Assembly: GCF_007097145.1 (NCBI RefSeq)
Contig: NZ_VJVZ01000001.1
Coordinates: 248,001-312,000, forward strand
DNA length: 64,000 bases
DNA from: Flavobacterium zepuense
Lineage (GTDB): Bacteria > Bacteroidota > Bacteroidia > Flavobacteriales > Flavobacteriaceae
Reading direction: 5' to 3'
The notes under the pieces are model-generated. The model worked only from the letters and a program-made list of their open reading frames with translations. It was not told where the DNA came from and did not search any database. This document shows, in pieces, positions 19,804-28,116 of this stretch. The position numbers were made by a program, and so were the translations under genes. Position 1 is the first letter of the stretch. Every line of letters begins with the position of its first letter.

Positions 19804-20778
19804 ATGAAAACAAAAAAAATCTTATTAGGATGCTTTATTGCCTTTAACCTGCTGTCATGCAGTAAAAAAGAACCGGTACAACCCGCTGAGGCTGCCCCAG
19901 CCCAACAAACCGAAACAGGATTAACTGCACCCGCCAACCCACCCGAAAATTTTAAGCATCAAACGGCATCGGTAAACGGTATTAACATTCATTACGTAAT
20001 AGGCGGTACCGGAGAGCCCCTGGTATTACTGCATGGCTTTGGGCAAAACTGGTACATGTGGAACAGGCTGCTGCCTGAACTGTCTAAGCATTTTACGGTT
20101 ATAGCCCCCGATTTAAGAGGCCTTGGCGAATCGGACAAGCCGGAAACCGGCTATGATAAAAAAACAATGGCATCTGACATTCATGAGCTTGTTGGCCAGT
20201 TAGGCTACAAGAAAATTAACCTGGCAGGCCATGACATTGGGCTTATGGTTGCCTATGCCTATGCAGCACAGTATGAAAGCGAAGTTACTAAGCTGGCACT
20301 TATGGATGCATTGTTGCCGGGTGTAGAGCCCGTATGGTCTAAAGTTTCGGCATCGGCCTGGTGGTTCGGGTTTTTTGCATGGCCGGAGTCGGGTAATATC
20401 GTATCGGGTAAAGAGAAAGAATTCCTAACCGGTTTCTGGCCAATGGTGGGGCATGTAAAAGAACCTTTTACGCCAGAAGAAACGGCAGAATTTATAAGGG
20501 CATATTCGGTAAAAAATGCCGCAACAAGTAGTTTTAAATGGTTTGGGGCATTCCCTCAGGATGGCAAAGACAATTTAGAACTGATGAAGAAAAAACTAAA
20601 AATGCCGGTATTGGCTATGGGTGGCGAATATTTTGCCGCAGCCTTTTTAAAAGACCACTCTAAACTGGTGGCTGATAATGTTAGCGAAAGCAATATAAAA
20701 GGCGCCGGCCACTGGATAGTACAGGAAAATACTGCCCAGGTGCAAAAAGACCTGCTGGCCTTTTTCCTTGCTAAATAA
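19804..20778 (+). CDS. Lipoprotein alpha/beta-hydrolase with aspartate nucleophile
   Basis: A 324-residue lipoprotein (lipobox LLSC, Cys19) followed by a low-complexity Pro/Ala/Gln linker and an alpha/beta-hydrolase domain (about 50-324). The oxyanion loop is HGFGQNWYMW. The nucleophile elbow is GHDIGLM, so the nucleophile is Asp144 rather than Ser, as in haloalkane dehalogenases and epoxide hydrolases. The base is probably the His of GAGHWI near residue 300. The aspartate and export make a detoxifying epoxide hydrolase or dehalogenase at the cell envelope plausible; the substrate is unknown. Confidence 0.9.
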   Translation: MKTKKILLGCFIAFNLLSCSKKEPVQPAEAAPAQQTETGLTAPANPPENFKHQTASVNGINIHYVIGGTGEPLVLLHGFGQNWYMWNRLLPELSKHFTVIAPDLRGLGESDKPETGYDKKTMASDIHELVGQLGYKKINLAGHDIGLMVAYAYAAQYESEVTKLALMDALLPGVEPVWSKVSASAWWFGFFAWPESGNIVSGKEKEFLTGFWPMVGHVKEPFTPEETAEFIRAYSVKNAATSSFKWFGAFPQDGKDNLELMKKKLKMPVLAMGGEYFAAAFLKDHSKLVADNVSESNIKGAGHWIVQENTAQVQKDLLAFFLAK

Positions 20779-20809
20779 CCACTATCTAATTTTATAAACT
20801 GAAGAAAAA

Positions 20810-21649
20810 ATGAAGAATGTAAAAACATGGTTGGTTACCGGTGCATCGCAGGGTATAGGTTTAGAGCTTGTAAAGCAACTACTGGCAAACGGAGATAATG
20901 TAATAGCTACTACACGAAACAGCAAAAAGCTAACCGATGCGCTAAGTGATTTCTCGCCGCAGCTTTTAGCCATAGATACCGATATTACTAACGAGAGCAG
21001 TATTGCAAATGCAGTGATGGTAGGCAATATACGATTTGGTACTATAGATTACCTTATAAACAATGCAGGTTATGGCCTTTTAGGCGGCATAGAAGAATGT
21101 TCTGCAAGCGAGGTACAGGCTAATTTTGATATTAATGTGTTCGGGCTTTTAAACATGACAAGGGCAGTATTGCCGATAATGCGTGAAGCAGGCAGCGGCA
21201 CTATAATAAATATATCATCGGTATTTGGGCTTATAGCCGGTGCAGGCTGGGGTATTTATTGTGCTACCAAGTTTGCGGTAGAGGCTATATCTGAAGCGCT
21301 GGAGCAGGAAATAAAACCCTTTGGTATAAAAGTAATTATAATAGAGCCGGGTTACATACGCACCGCTTTTTTAGATTCGGGATCGGTAATAACCCCGGCA
21401 AACATAGTAGCCGAGTATACCGATATTGCAGAAATTAGGCGCAAGCATAAGGAAGACCTGCCCGGCACCCAGGCAGGCGACCCGGTAAAGGTGGCTTCTG
21501 TAATTATAAAAACGGCCTTGCTTAATGCCCCTCCCCTGCGTTTGCTTTTAGGATCGGATGCGGTACAATATGCAACTTATAAAGCCGATATGCTGCTTAC
21601 GGGTATTGAGAACAATAAAAAGGTCTCTGTATCTATTAATTACGCTTAA
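20810..21649 (+). CDS. Short-chain dehydrogenase/reductase
   Basis: A 279-residue classical SDR. The cofactor motif TGASQGIG is at residues 10-17, NNAGYG at about 84-89, the catalytic Ser in NISS at about 134-137 and the Tyr150-Lys154 pair in YCATK. The proline-glycine after strand six is present (IIEPGYIRT). It reduces or oxidises an alcohol/ketone with NAD(P)H; the substrate cannot be inferred. It follows the lipoprotein hydrolase by 31 bases and is followed by a hairpin. Confidence 0.92.
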   Translation: MKNVKTWLVTGASQGIGLELVKQLLANGDNVIATTRNSKKLTDALSDFSPQLLAIDTDITNESSIANAVMVGNIRFGTIDYLINNAGYGLLGGIEECSASEVQANFDINVFGLLNMTRAVLPIMREAGSGTIINISSVFGLIAGAGWGIYCATKFAVEAISEALEQEIKPFGIKVIIIEPGYIRTAFLDSGSVITPANIVAEYTDIAEIRRKHKEDLPGTQAGDPVKVASVIIKTALLNAPPLRLLLGSDAVQYATYKADMLLTGIENNKKVSVSINYA

Positions 21650-21684
21650 TGATTTTATTATCCCCAATACTACTTAGTTATTTT

Positions 21685-21712
21685 TAAGGGCCTGCCAATG
21701 GCAGGCCTTATT
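21685..21712 (+). terminator. Hairpin after SDR gene
   Basis: AAGGGCCTGCC (21686-21696) pairs with GGCAGGCCTT (21700-21709) around a four-base loop, with one bulged G. The following T tract is weak (ATTATA), so this may be a terminator of moderate strength. Confidence 0.6.
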
Positions 21713-21758
21713 ATAACATAGCCTTTAAACCATAATATCTCACAAAACTAAAAATCGT

Positions 21759-22778
21759 ATGAAACTATATAACATAGTGCAAAAGCTATGCTTTTGCGCC
21801 ATCATACTGGCAACATCCGCCGGCTATGCCCAGTTCCCCATGCCGGGCCATGTACCTATTTGGGATGCCAATAAAGTAACCCTTAAACTGCACAAACTTA
21901 CCGATAATGTATATGCTGTTTCGCCATCCACGGCAGAAGATGAAACTACAAAAGGCATTGCTCAGGCAACATCTGCGGGTTTTATTGTTGGCGATAAGGG
22001 TGTGCTGATGATAGAGACCATGCTGGATAAACGGCTGTACGACCAGCTGTATAACCTTGTACGTTCGGTAACAGATAAGCCTATAGTTTACGCTGTAAAC
22101 ACCAGCGATCATGGGGACCATTGTTTTGGCAATTACCTTTTACCTAAAGAAACCATCATCATCCAAAATGAATTCTGTAAAGAAAATCTCTCTAAAAACT
22201 ATGATAACATTAAGCAATTTATGATAATGCTTTTTGGAAAAGGCAGGGGTATTGAAGAGAGTATATACCGACCTGCCGACCTTACCATACCCATACACCA
22301 AACCCTTAAACTTGATATGGGTAAAGGCAACATGGTAGAGCTTATTAATGTGGGTACGGCACAATCGCCGGCTGACTTGTTTGTATATGTAAAAACCCCG
22401 GCAAAAAATGTACTTTGGGCAGGTAACCCTTTTATTGCGGAAAGCCCTACCATTCCGTGGTTGTTTGACGGCTATTTTTTAGAGCCTGTAAACAACCTTA
22501 ACCAAATTTATAACATGATAGGCGATACCGATATTGTAGTGCCTGGCCACGGGCGTATTACAAATAAAGCAGGCATTAAGTATACTATAGATTATGTAAA
22601 CACTCTTAAAAGCAAGATAGAAACTTCCGTTAAAAAAGGAGAAACCCTGGAGCAGGCAAAAGCATCGGTTGCTATGAAAGAGTTTGATAAAGGCTACGAA
22701 CTGTTTAACTGGCTGCACTTTAACTTTAATGTCCCTAACGCGTATAAAGATATAAAAGCCAATAGCGCAAAGCCCTGA
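21759..22778 (+). CDS. Metallo-beta-lactamase-fold protein with altered metal ligands
   Basis: A 339-residue exported protein (signal about 1-24, ending GYAQ) with a metallo-beta-lactamase fold. The usual HxHxDH motif reads S116-D-H118-G-D120-H121. The usual GxxHTxGD reads GTAQSPAD, with Gln202 in place of His. The usual TGD reads AGN, with Asn223 in place of the bridging Asp. PGHGRI keeps His264. The ligands of one metal site (Asp120, His121, His264) remain while those of the other are largely lost. It may bind one metal or act differently from ordinary dinuclear hydrolases. Substrate unknown. Confidence 0.9.
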   Translation: MKLYNIVQKLCFCAIILATSAGYAQFPMPGHVPIWDANKVTLKLHKLTDNVYAVSPSTAEDETTKGIAQATSAGFIVGDKGVLMIETMLDKRLYDQLYNLVRSVTDKPIVYAVNTSDHGDHCFGNYLLPKETIIIQNEFCKENLSKNYDNIKQFMIMLFGKGRGIEESIYRPADLTIPIHQTLKLDMGKGNMVELINVGTAQSPADLFVYVKTPAKNVLWAGNPFIAESPTIPWLFDGYFLEPVNNLNQIYNMIGDTDIVVPGHGRITNKAGIKYTIDYVNTLKSKIETSVKKGETLEQAKASVAMKEFDKGYELFNWLHFNFNVPNAYKDIKANSAKP

Positions 22779-22794
22779 ATATATCATTTGGTAC

Positions 22795-22838
22795 ATGATA
22801 TTTATCATTTTTAAAGCCAGTGCACCATCTTAATTTTA
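22795..22838 (+). promoter_or_regulatory. Fnr-type box and -7 element of hemN
   Basis: ATGATATTTATCAT (22795-22808) has the inverted TGAT-N4-ATCA core of Fnr sites. TAATTTTA (22831-22838) is one base from the TAnnTTTG -7 consensus. The box centre is 36.5 bp from the end of that element, near -41.5. The same spacing recurs before ccoS, ccoI and the 604-residue gene. It predicts induction of hemN at low oxygen by the Fnr-type protein encoded at 33090. Confidence 0.75.
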
Positions 22839-22858
22839 CATTGAGAAATTAAGATTTT

Positions 22859-24223
22859 ATGGAAAATTCGATCATACAAAAATACAACGTACCGGGGCCA
22901 CGCTACACCAGCTACCCTACCGTGCCCTATTGGGAAGAAGATAGCTTTACTACTGCCCACTGGACACAAACCCTGCTAAAGGCTTTTAACGTAAGCAATG
23001 CTACCGAGGGTATTAGCCTGTACATCCACCTGCCGTTTTGCGAGAGCATGTGTACTTTTTGCGGCTGTAACAAACGTGTAACACGCCGCCATGAGGTTGA
23101 GGTTACCTACATAACTGCCGTGCTTAACGAATGGGCTTTATATTGCGATATGCTGCCTGTAAAGCCCCTGATTAAAGAACTGCACCTGGGTGGTGGTACG
23201 CCCACATTTTTTAGCGTGCAGAGCTTAGAGGCACTTATAAACGGTATTTTCGACAGGGCGGTAAAAGCCCCCGGTTACGAGTTTAGTTTTGAGGGGCATC
23301 CTAACAATACCACCCGTGCACATTTACAAAAGCTATATGACCTTGGTTTTAGGCGGGTAAGTTTTGGCGTTCAGGATTATAACGACACAGTACAGAAGGC
23401 TATTAACCGCATACAGCCATTTCATAATGTGGCCAAGGTTACCTTTTGGGCGCGCGAAATTGGCTATACTTCCATAAGCCACGACCTGGTTTTTGGGCTG
23501 CCTTTTCAAACGCTGGAAAGCATGGTTGATACCATTGAGAAAACCAAAGCACTTAACCCTGACAAGCTGGCGTTTTACAGCTATGCCCACACCCCGTGGA
23601 TTAAAGGCAACGGCCAGCGCGGGTATGATGAAAACAACCTGCCTAAAGACGATGAGAAAAGGCAACTTTATGAAGTAGGAAAAAAGATACTCGGTCAAAA
23701 AGGCTTTCACGAAATTGGGATGGACCATTTTGCTTTGGATACCGACAGCCTTTATGAGGCTTACACCAATGGTAAACTGCACCGCAATTTTATGGGATAC
23801 AGTGCCTCTAAAACGCAGTTGATGATAGGATTGGGTGTATCGTCCATTAGTGATAGTTGGTACAGTTTTGCCCAAAATGAGAAAAAACTGGAGGATTATT
23901 ACAGGAGAATAGAAAATAATGAGCTGCCTGTTTTTAGAGGGCATTTATTATCTGATGAAGACCTGATAATCAGGCAGCACATCCTCAATTTGATGTGCCG
24001 TTTTGAAACGGAATGGGATGATGTTAACGGACGTTTCCCCGAACTGCACAACGTATTGATAAGCCTTGAGGAAATGGAATACGACGGCTTGCTGGAATTT
24101 GGTAAGCACTCTATTAAAGTTACCGAAAAAGGTAAGCCCTTTGTACGCAACATATGTATGGCTTTTGACCTGAGGCTGAAACGTAAAGCACCGCAAACAC
24201 AGTTGTTCTCTATGGTAGTGTAA
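22859..24223 (+). CDS. hemN: Oxygen-independent coproporphyrinogen III oxidase (HemN)
   Basis: A 454-residue radical SAM enzyme that converts coproporphyrinogen III to protoporphyrinogen IX without oxygen, in haem synthesis. The N-terminus has the family sequence YNVPGPRYTSYPT, and the cluster motif CxxxCxxC is in FCESMCTFCGC with the extra Cys typical of true HemN. GGGTPTFF and ISHDLVFGLPFQT follow, and the C-terminal HemN domain is present. Length is normal. It lies next to the cbb3 oxidase block and has its own Fnr-type box, so haem supply and oxidase are probably induced together at low oxygen. Confidence 0.97.
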   Translation: MENSIIQKYNVPGPRYTSYPTVPYWEEDSFTTAHWTQTLLKAFNVSNATEGISLYIHLPFCESMCTFCGCNKRVTRRHEVEVTYITAVLNEWALYCDMLPVKPLIKELHLGGGTPTFFSVQSLEALINGIFDRAVKAPGYEFSFEGHPNNTTRAHLQKLYDLGFRRVSFGVQDYNDTVQKAINRIQPFHNVAKVTFWAREIGYTSISHDLVFGLPFQTLESMVDTIEKTKALNPDKLAFYSYAHTPWIKGNGQRGYDENNLPKDDEKRQLYEVGKKILGQKGFHEIGMDHFALDTDSLYEAYTNGKLHRNFMGYSASKTQLMIGLGVSSISDSWYSFAQNEKKLEDYYRRIENNELPVFRGHLLSDEDLIIRQHILNLMCRFETEWDDVNGRFPELHNVLISLEEMEYDGLLEFGKHSIKVTEKGKPFVRNICMAFDLRLKRKAPQTQLFSMVV

Positions 24224-24230
24224 ACAAAAA

Positions 24231-24291
24231 ACGCTGCATTGCAGCGTGTGTATTATTTGATTTTAAAGACGCAGCACCCGCTGCGTCTTTT
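24231..24291. terminator. Double hairpin between hemN and cbb3 operon
   Basis: Two stem-loops lie between the converging hemN and SafE-type genes. The first is ACGCTGC/GCAGCGT at 24231-24247. The second is AAAGACGCAG/CTGCGTCTTT at 24265-24290 with a T run after it and an A run before it. The second can work in both directions and would end both transcripts. Confidence 0.8.
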
Positions 24292-24304
24292 GTATTTGGG
24301 TAGG

Positions 24305-25006
24305 TTATTTACAATGTGGTGCCTGTTGCACCAAAAGGTTCATTGCTCCGGGAGACAAGTACGGGATGCTCAATCCCAATCCGCGGATTATAAAAAGCAT
24401 TCCAATAAAAACAGCTACATAAGGCACTATTTTGGTTATTGAAGTACGTAAAGGTCTTTTTAGGAATGCTGAAGCATAAACTACCAAGCTCATTAGTGGT
24501 ATGGTTCCGGCTCCATACAACAGCATGTACAGCACGCCCAACGGTACGCTTTGCATGGCGATGGCTCCAAACAGGGCAGCATACACCAGTCCGCACGGTA
24601 AAAAACCGTTGAGCAGCCCTGTTATAAAAAGCGCTTTATTAGTGCGTTTTTTAAACTGGCTGCCTAATCCAGCCTTTATTTTAGATATTATTTTATACAC
24701 GGGTTTAGAGAAGTTATACTTTGATAATATCTTTTCGGGCAGCATTACGATGGTAATCATCAATACACCTGTAATGATAGACACTTGCTGCTGAAGACCG
24801 GCCAGATAAAACCCCCTGCCCAAAAGCCCGAACAGCAGTCCTAAACTACCGTAAGCAGTCATTCTACCCAAATGATACAGAAGTATTTGCGCTGCTTTTT
24901 TGGTAGGGTTGTTATGGCTTACCGGCAGCATCATGGCAATAGGCCCGCACATGCCCATGCAGTGCAGGCTTGATATAAGGCCGAGTATGATTGCGGAGTA
25001 AAGCAT
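24305..25006 (-). CDS. SafE/TauE-type cytochrome oxidase biogenesis membrane protein
   Basis: A 233-residue membrane protein with about six helices and the N-terminal signature LHCMGMCGPIAMMLP of the sulfite exporter TauE/SafE-like proteins found at the end of Bacteroidota cbb3 oxidase loci. Its conserved Cys and Met residues near the N-terminus suggest copper handling during oxidase assembly. It is the last gene of the cco operon, 97 bases after ccoH, with a long hairpin in that gap. The role in copper supply is inferred from context. Confidence 0.88.
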   Translation of the reverse strand: MLYSAIILGLISSLHCMGMCGPIAMMLPVSHNNPTKKAAQILLYHLGRMTAYGSLGLLFGLLGRGFYLAGLQQQVSIITGVLMITIVMLPEKILSKYNFSKPVYKIISKIKAGLGSQFKKRTNKALFITGLLNGFLPCGLVYAALFGAIAMQSVPLGVLYMLLYGAGTIPLMSLVVYASAFLKRPLRTSITKIVPYVAVFIGMLFIIRGLGLSIPYLSPGAMNLLVQQAPHCK

Positions 25007-25033
25007 TTTTTTAGATAATAGATGTGAGATAAT

Positions 25034-25097
25034 AGATAATAGACTGGAGATGAAAAACGTAACAAATATGCTATCCTTAATCTCCAGTCTATTATCT
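25034..25097 (-). repeat. Inverted repeat between ccoH and SafE-type gene
   Basis: AGATAATAGACTGGAGAT (25034-25051) and its exact complement (25080-25097) form an 18-bp stem with a 28-base loop. One arm begins just after the ccoH stop. A near copy of the arm occurs singly at 41961-41981, after another stop codon, so this looks like a dispersed intergenic repeat. In the cco transcript it would fold into a strong hairpin that could stabilise or partly terminate the mRNA. Confidence 0.7.
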
Positions 25098-25103
25098 TAA
25101 AAT

Positions 25104-25553
25104 CTATTCAACAGTTAGCACTTGTGTATTTAAATATCCCGTACCCTCATATTTCCAGTCGATTGTAATGTCCCAGCGGCCGCCTGCCAGGTTACTGTTA
25201 GGTATGAGCATGTATGGAGCAGATAATGAAATGGGTATATCAAAATCCATCCCCCGGCTGGACGGCCTGTACAAGGACACTTTTCCTGTTATGTATTGGG
25301 CATCAAATTCTTTAGGAAAAGTAATTATAATGCCATCATTCGTATTTATTACCCGCACATTAGTGGTTAAGGCAGCGGCATTTTCTTCTTTATCTATCTT
25401 TTTTTGTAGCACGCGTTCCTGCTTATAATATTCTTCTACAACCAGTTCGTTATCATATTTGTGGTTTACCTGTACACTAAAAACAAAAAACAGTATAAAC
25501 CCCATAAACAGCACAATTGCTATTGCTATGCCTGTACCCCAGTTAATTTTCAT
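25104..25553 (-). CDS. ccoH: FixH/CcoH-family cbb3 assembly protein
   Basis: A 149-residue protein with one N-terminal membrane helix (about 8-28, GIAIAIVLFMGFILFFVFSV) followed by a periplasmic domain beginning YDNELVVEEYYKQERVLQKKID, the usual start of the FixH domain. It helps assemble or stabilise the cbb3 oxidase, probably with the copper transporter CcoI. It lies 14 bases after ccoG in the operon order ccoS-NO-Q-P-G-H. Confidence 0.92.
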   Translation of the reverse strand: MKINWGTGIAIAIVLFMGFILFFVFSVQVNHKYDNELVVEEYYKQERVLQKKIDKEENAAALTTNVRVINTNDGIIITFPKEFDAQYITGKVSLYRPSSRGMDFDIPISLSAPYMLIPNSNLAGGRWDITIDWKYEGTGYLNTQVLTVE

Positions 25554-25567
25554 AATTGTTTAGTTTT

Positions 25568-26989
25568 TTAATTAAAATGCCTAGGGCCCAAAAAGTTGGT
25601 GGTTTCGGTTTCTATAAGCCGGGTACCATCATACACTTCCAGCACAATTTTTGTTTTGTCGCCTTTAAGCAGTTGGGGGGCAATTTCTACAAACAGCGTT
25701 CCTTGCGCCATGCCCTCTTTATCTACATTAAAATAAGGCTTGCCTACAAGTTTTACATTACCTCTAAGGTTGTGCAACTTAAAATATACGTTACTAAAGC
25801 TCTTAGCACTTTTATTGATTATTTTATAGGTATACACATTACTTATAACAGTACCCTTATGTTCAAACAGTTGCCCCGGTAACCTCAGCACGGTAGCCTC
25901 TACATCGTTACGTAAAAACAGCATGCCAATAAATATACCGGTCAGTATAAACAATACGGCGGTGTAACCTTTCATACGGGCGGTAAATACAAACCGCTCT
26001 TTTTTAGTGATCTCGTCTTCGCTGGCGTAGCGGATAAGCCCCTGTGGGAGGCCAACCTTATCCATTACACTGTTACACTCGTCTATACAGGCGGTGCAAT
26101 TAATGCATTCCAACTGGGTACCATTACGTATATCGATACCCGTTGGGCAAACGTGTACACACAATTTACAATCGATGCAATCGCCCTTGCCGCTCAGCAG
26201 ACGGTTTTCATTTTTAACAATCCTACCACGCCCTGCTTCCTTTTCGCCACGTTTATGGTCATATGCCACAATGATTGACTTATCGTCTAATAAAGCGCCC
26301 TGCAACCTGCCGTATGGGCAGGCAATAATACATACCTGCTCCCTGAACCAGGCATATATAAAATAAAATACGCCGGTAAATATCAATAACGCTATAAGGG
26401 TAGAAATGTGGTTACCCGGCCCCTCCTCTACCATTGCTATGAGACTGTCGCTGCCAATAACGTAGGCCAGGAACACATTGGCGATTGCAAACGATATGAT
26501 AAAAAAGATGAACCACTTTGATACACGCTTCCGAATCTTTTCGGCATCCCACTGCTGTTTATCCAATTTAATCTGGGCACTGCGGTCGCCGTCTATCCAG
26601 TATTCTATCCGGCGGAAAACCATTTCCATAAATATGGTTTGCGGACATATCCATCCGCAAAATATGCGCCCAAATACCACTGTAAAAAGCGCCACGAATA
26701 CTACCCCTATTATCATGGAGACAACAAACAGGTGAAAATCCTGCGGCCAGAACGGAACCCCAAAAATGTTAAACTTCCTTTCCATTACATCAAACAGTAA
26801 GAACTGGTTGCCGTTTACTTTTACAAACGGAGCTGCTACTAAAAACAGCAGTAAAAACCAACTCACCACCTTACGGTACCTGTACCATTTACCTGAAGGT
26901 TTTTTAGGATATACCCAGGCACGTTTACCCTCTTCATTAATGGTTCCTAAGCGGTCGCGAAACTCATCATCATCATGCGTAACAGCCAT
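25568..26989 (-). CDS. ccoG: Cytochrome oxidase accessory ferredoxin-like protein CcoG
   Basis: A 473-residue membrane protein with several helices and two ferredoxin-type 4Fe-4S motifs, CIDCKLCVHVCPTG and CINCTACIDECNSVMDKVG, plus further Cys pairs CGWICPQT and CIIACPYGRLQGA that mark the CcoG/FixG family. A C-terminal immunoglobulin-like periplasmic domain (about 365-473) ends the protein. It is thought to reduce copper for delivery to the binuclear centre of cbb3 oxidase. It lies six bases after ccoP. Confidence 0.96.
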   Translation of the reverse strand: MAVTHDDDEFRDRLGTINEEGKRAWVYPKKPSGKWYRYRKVVSWFLLLFLVAAPFVKVNGNQFLLFDVMERKFNIFGVPFWPQDFHLFVVSMIIGVVFVALFTVVFGRIFCGWICPQTIFMEMVFRRIEYWIDGDRSAQIKLDKQQWDAEKIRKRVSKWFIFFIISFAIANVFLAYVIGSDSLIAMVEEGPGNHISTLIALLIFTGVFYFIYAWFREQVCIIACPYGRLQGALLDDKSIIVAYDHKRGEKEAGRGRIVKNENRLLSGKGDCIDCKLCVHVCPTGIDIRNGTQLECINCTACIDECNSVMDKVGLPQGLIRYASEDEITKKERFVFTARMKGYTAVLFILTGIFIGMLFLRNDVEATVLRLPGQLFEHKGTVISNVYTYKIINKSAKSFSNVYFKLHNLRGNVKLVGKPYFNVDKEGMAQGTLFVEIAPQLLKGDKTKIVLEVYDGTRLIETETTNFLGPRHFN

Positions 26990-26995
26990 TGTTTA

Positions 26996-27901
26996 TTATT
27001 TTGCGGTTTGGGGAGCTTTTGCAGCCTCATCTGCCCAAATGTCGCCCTGCGGCTCCTTAGGGTCTTTAGGGTTAGAGCCTTTAAGCGACAGTACATAACT
27101 GGCTACCAGTTGTATTTCTGACGGTTTTAGTGTACCCTTCCATGCCACCATACCCTTGCCATCGCGGCCGCCCTCTGTAACGGTATGAAACACGTTTTTA
27201 ATACCGCCGCCCAACAGCCAGTACTCATCGGTAAGGTTGGGGCCTATAGCACCACCTGCATCGGGCCTATGGCACGCCACACAGTTAGACTGAAAAATTT
27301 CTTTACCCTGGGCCAAATCAGCAGCGTCGGTTAATAATGTAACCGTGTTGGCATCAATAAGGTCTTTAGCCGTTTTTTTGTATTCTTCAACTGCTAATTT
27401 AGCTTCTGCCATTTCGGTTTCAAACTCGGCTTTTTGGTCTTTCCCTTCAAAAATATGAAACCGTATCAGGTAGATAAGCGCAAACACAATGCAGGCGTAA
27501 AACAGGTTTACCCACCACGGCGGCAACACGTTATCAAGTTCTTTTATGCCATCATAATCATGGTCCATAAGTATGGTGCCCTCCTCTTCAATAGGGGCAC
27601 TCTTATTAAAAAAGCCCTGTATCTTTTTATACCAGTTACTGTCCCTAAAATCAAGAGCATCGGCTTCGGCAAGTTTTTGTTTTTGTTCGTCGGTTAAAAT
27701 GCTGTAGGTTACCCTGTCTATTGCCAATACCACAATTTCTATAGCTATTTGCAGGAACAGGAACACACCCAGAAATAACGATACCAACGGGTATTTTAAA
27801 AAGGCAGGTTTATCGCCAGAATCTATAAAATACTCCAGCGCCATAAATACCAGTGCAAAAAGTACCGGCACCCTTACATATACGGGAATGAATTTTTTCA
27901 T
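26996..27901 (-). CDS. ccoP: cbb3 oxidase subunit III (CcoP), mono-haem
   Basis: A 301-residue subunit that brings electrons to the oxidase. N-terminal helices (about 12-28 and 40-60), then LPPWWVNLFYACIVFALIYL, the conserved CcoP membrane segment (about 127-146). One cytochrome c domain follows with C207-VA-C210-H211 and probable axial Met251. Many proteobacterial CcoP proteins have two haem c sites; only one is present here, as in other Bacteroidota. It is followed by ccoG and preceded by ccoQ. Confidence 0.95.
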   Translation of the reverse strand: MKKFIPVYVRVPVLFALVFMALEYFIDSGDKPAFLKYPLVSLFLGVFLFLQIAIEIVVLAIDRVTYSILTDEQKQKLAEADALDFRDSNWYKKIQGFFNKSAPIEEEGTILMDHDYDGIKELDNVLPPWWVNLFYACIVFALIYLIRFHIFEGKDQKAEFETEMAEAKLAVEEYKKTAKDLIDANTVTLLTDAADLAQGKEIFQSNCVACHRPDAGGAIGPNLTDEYWLLGGGIKNVFHTVTEGGRDGKGMVAWKGTLKPSEIQLVASYVLSLKGSNPKDPKEPQGDIWADEAAKAPQTAK

Positions 27902-27913
27902 TGCCTTATTTTT

Positions 27914-28111
27914 TTAAATGAATAGATTGTTTTCATCACCCTCTGAGCCATCAAAAGGCAGTTTGCTCATCTCGGCTATCTTTTCTTTTTTGTAAGTATA
28001 TGTCCATGTATACAGCCCCACAAAAAACAGGAAGAAAATCAGCAGCGACAGTATAGGGTATATCTCTACACCGCCTATGGTATCAAGGTTTTGTTTAAAA
28101 TATTTAAGCAT
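27914..28111 (-). CDS. ccoQ: CcoQ-like small oxidase subunit
   Basis: A 65-residue protein with one membrane helix (about 17-38, EIYPILSLLIFFLFFVGLY) and a charged tail, between the fused ccoNO and ccoP genes. Size, topology and position fit CcoQ/FixQ, which stabilises the cbb3 complex. The sequence itself is poorly conserved across the family. Confidence 0.85.
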   Translation of the reverse strand: MLKYFKQNLDTIGGVEIYPILSLLIFFLFFVGLYTWTYTYKKEKIAEMSKLPFDGSEGDENNLFI

Positions 28112-28116
28112 GATGT

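Noticed and set aside
23333..23944. Open frame of 203 codons antisense to hemN
   Set aside because: The sense strand encodes a clear radical SAM enzyme; the antisense product has no recognisable domain.
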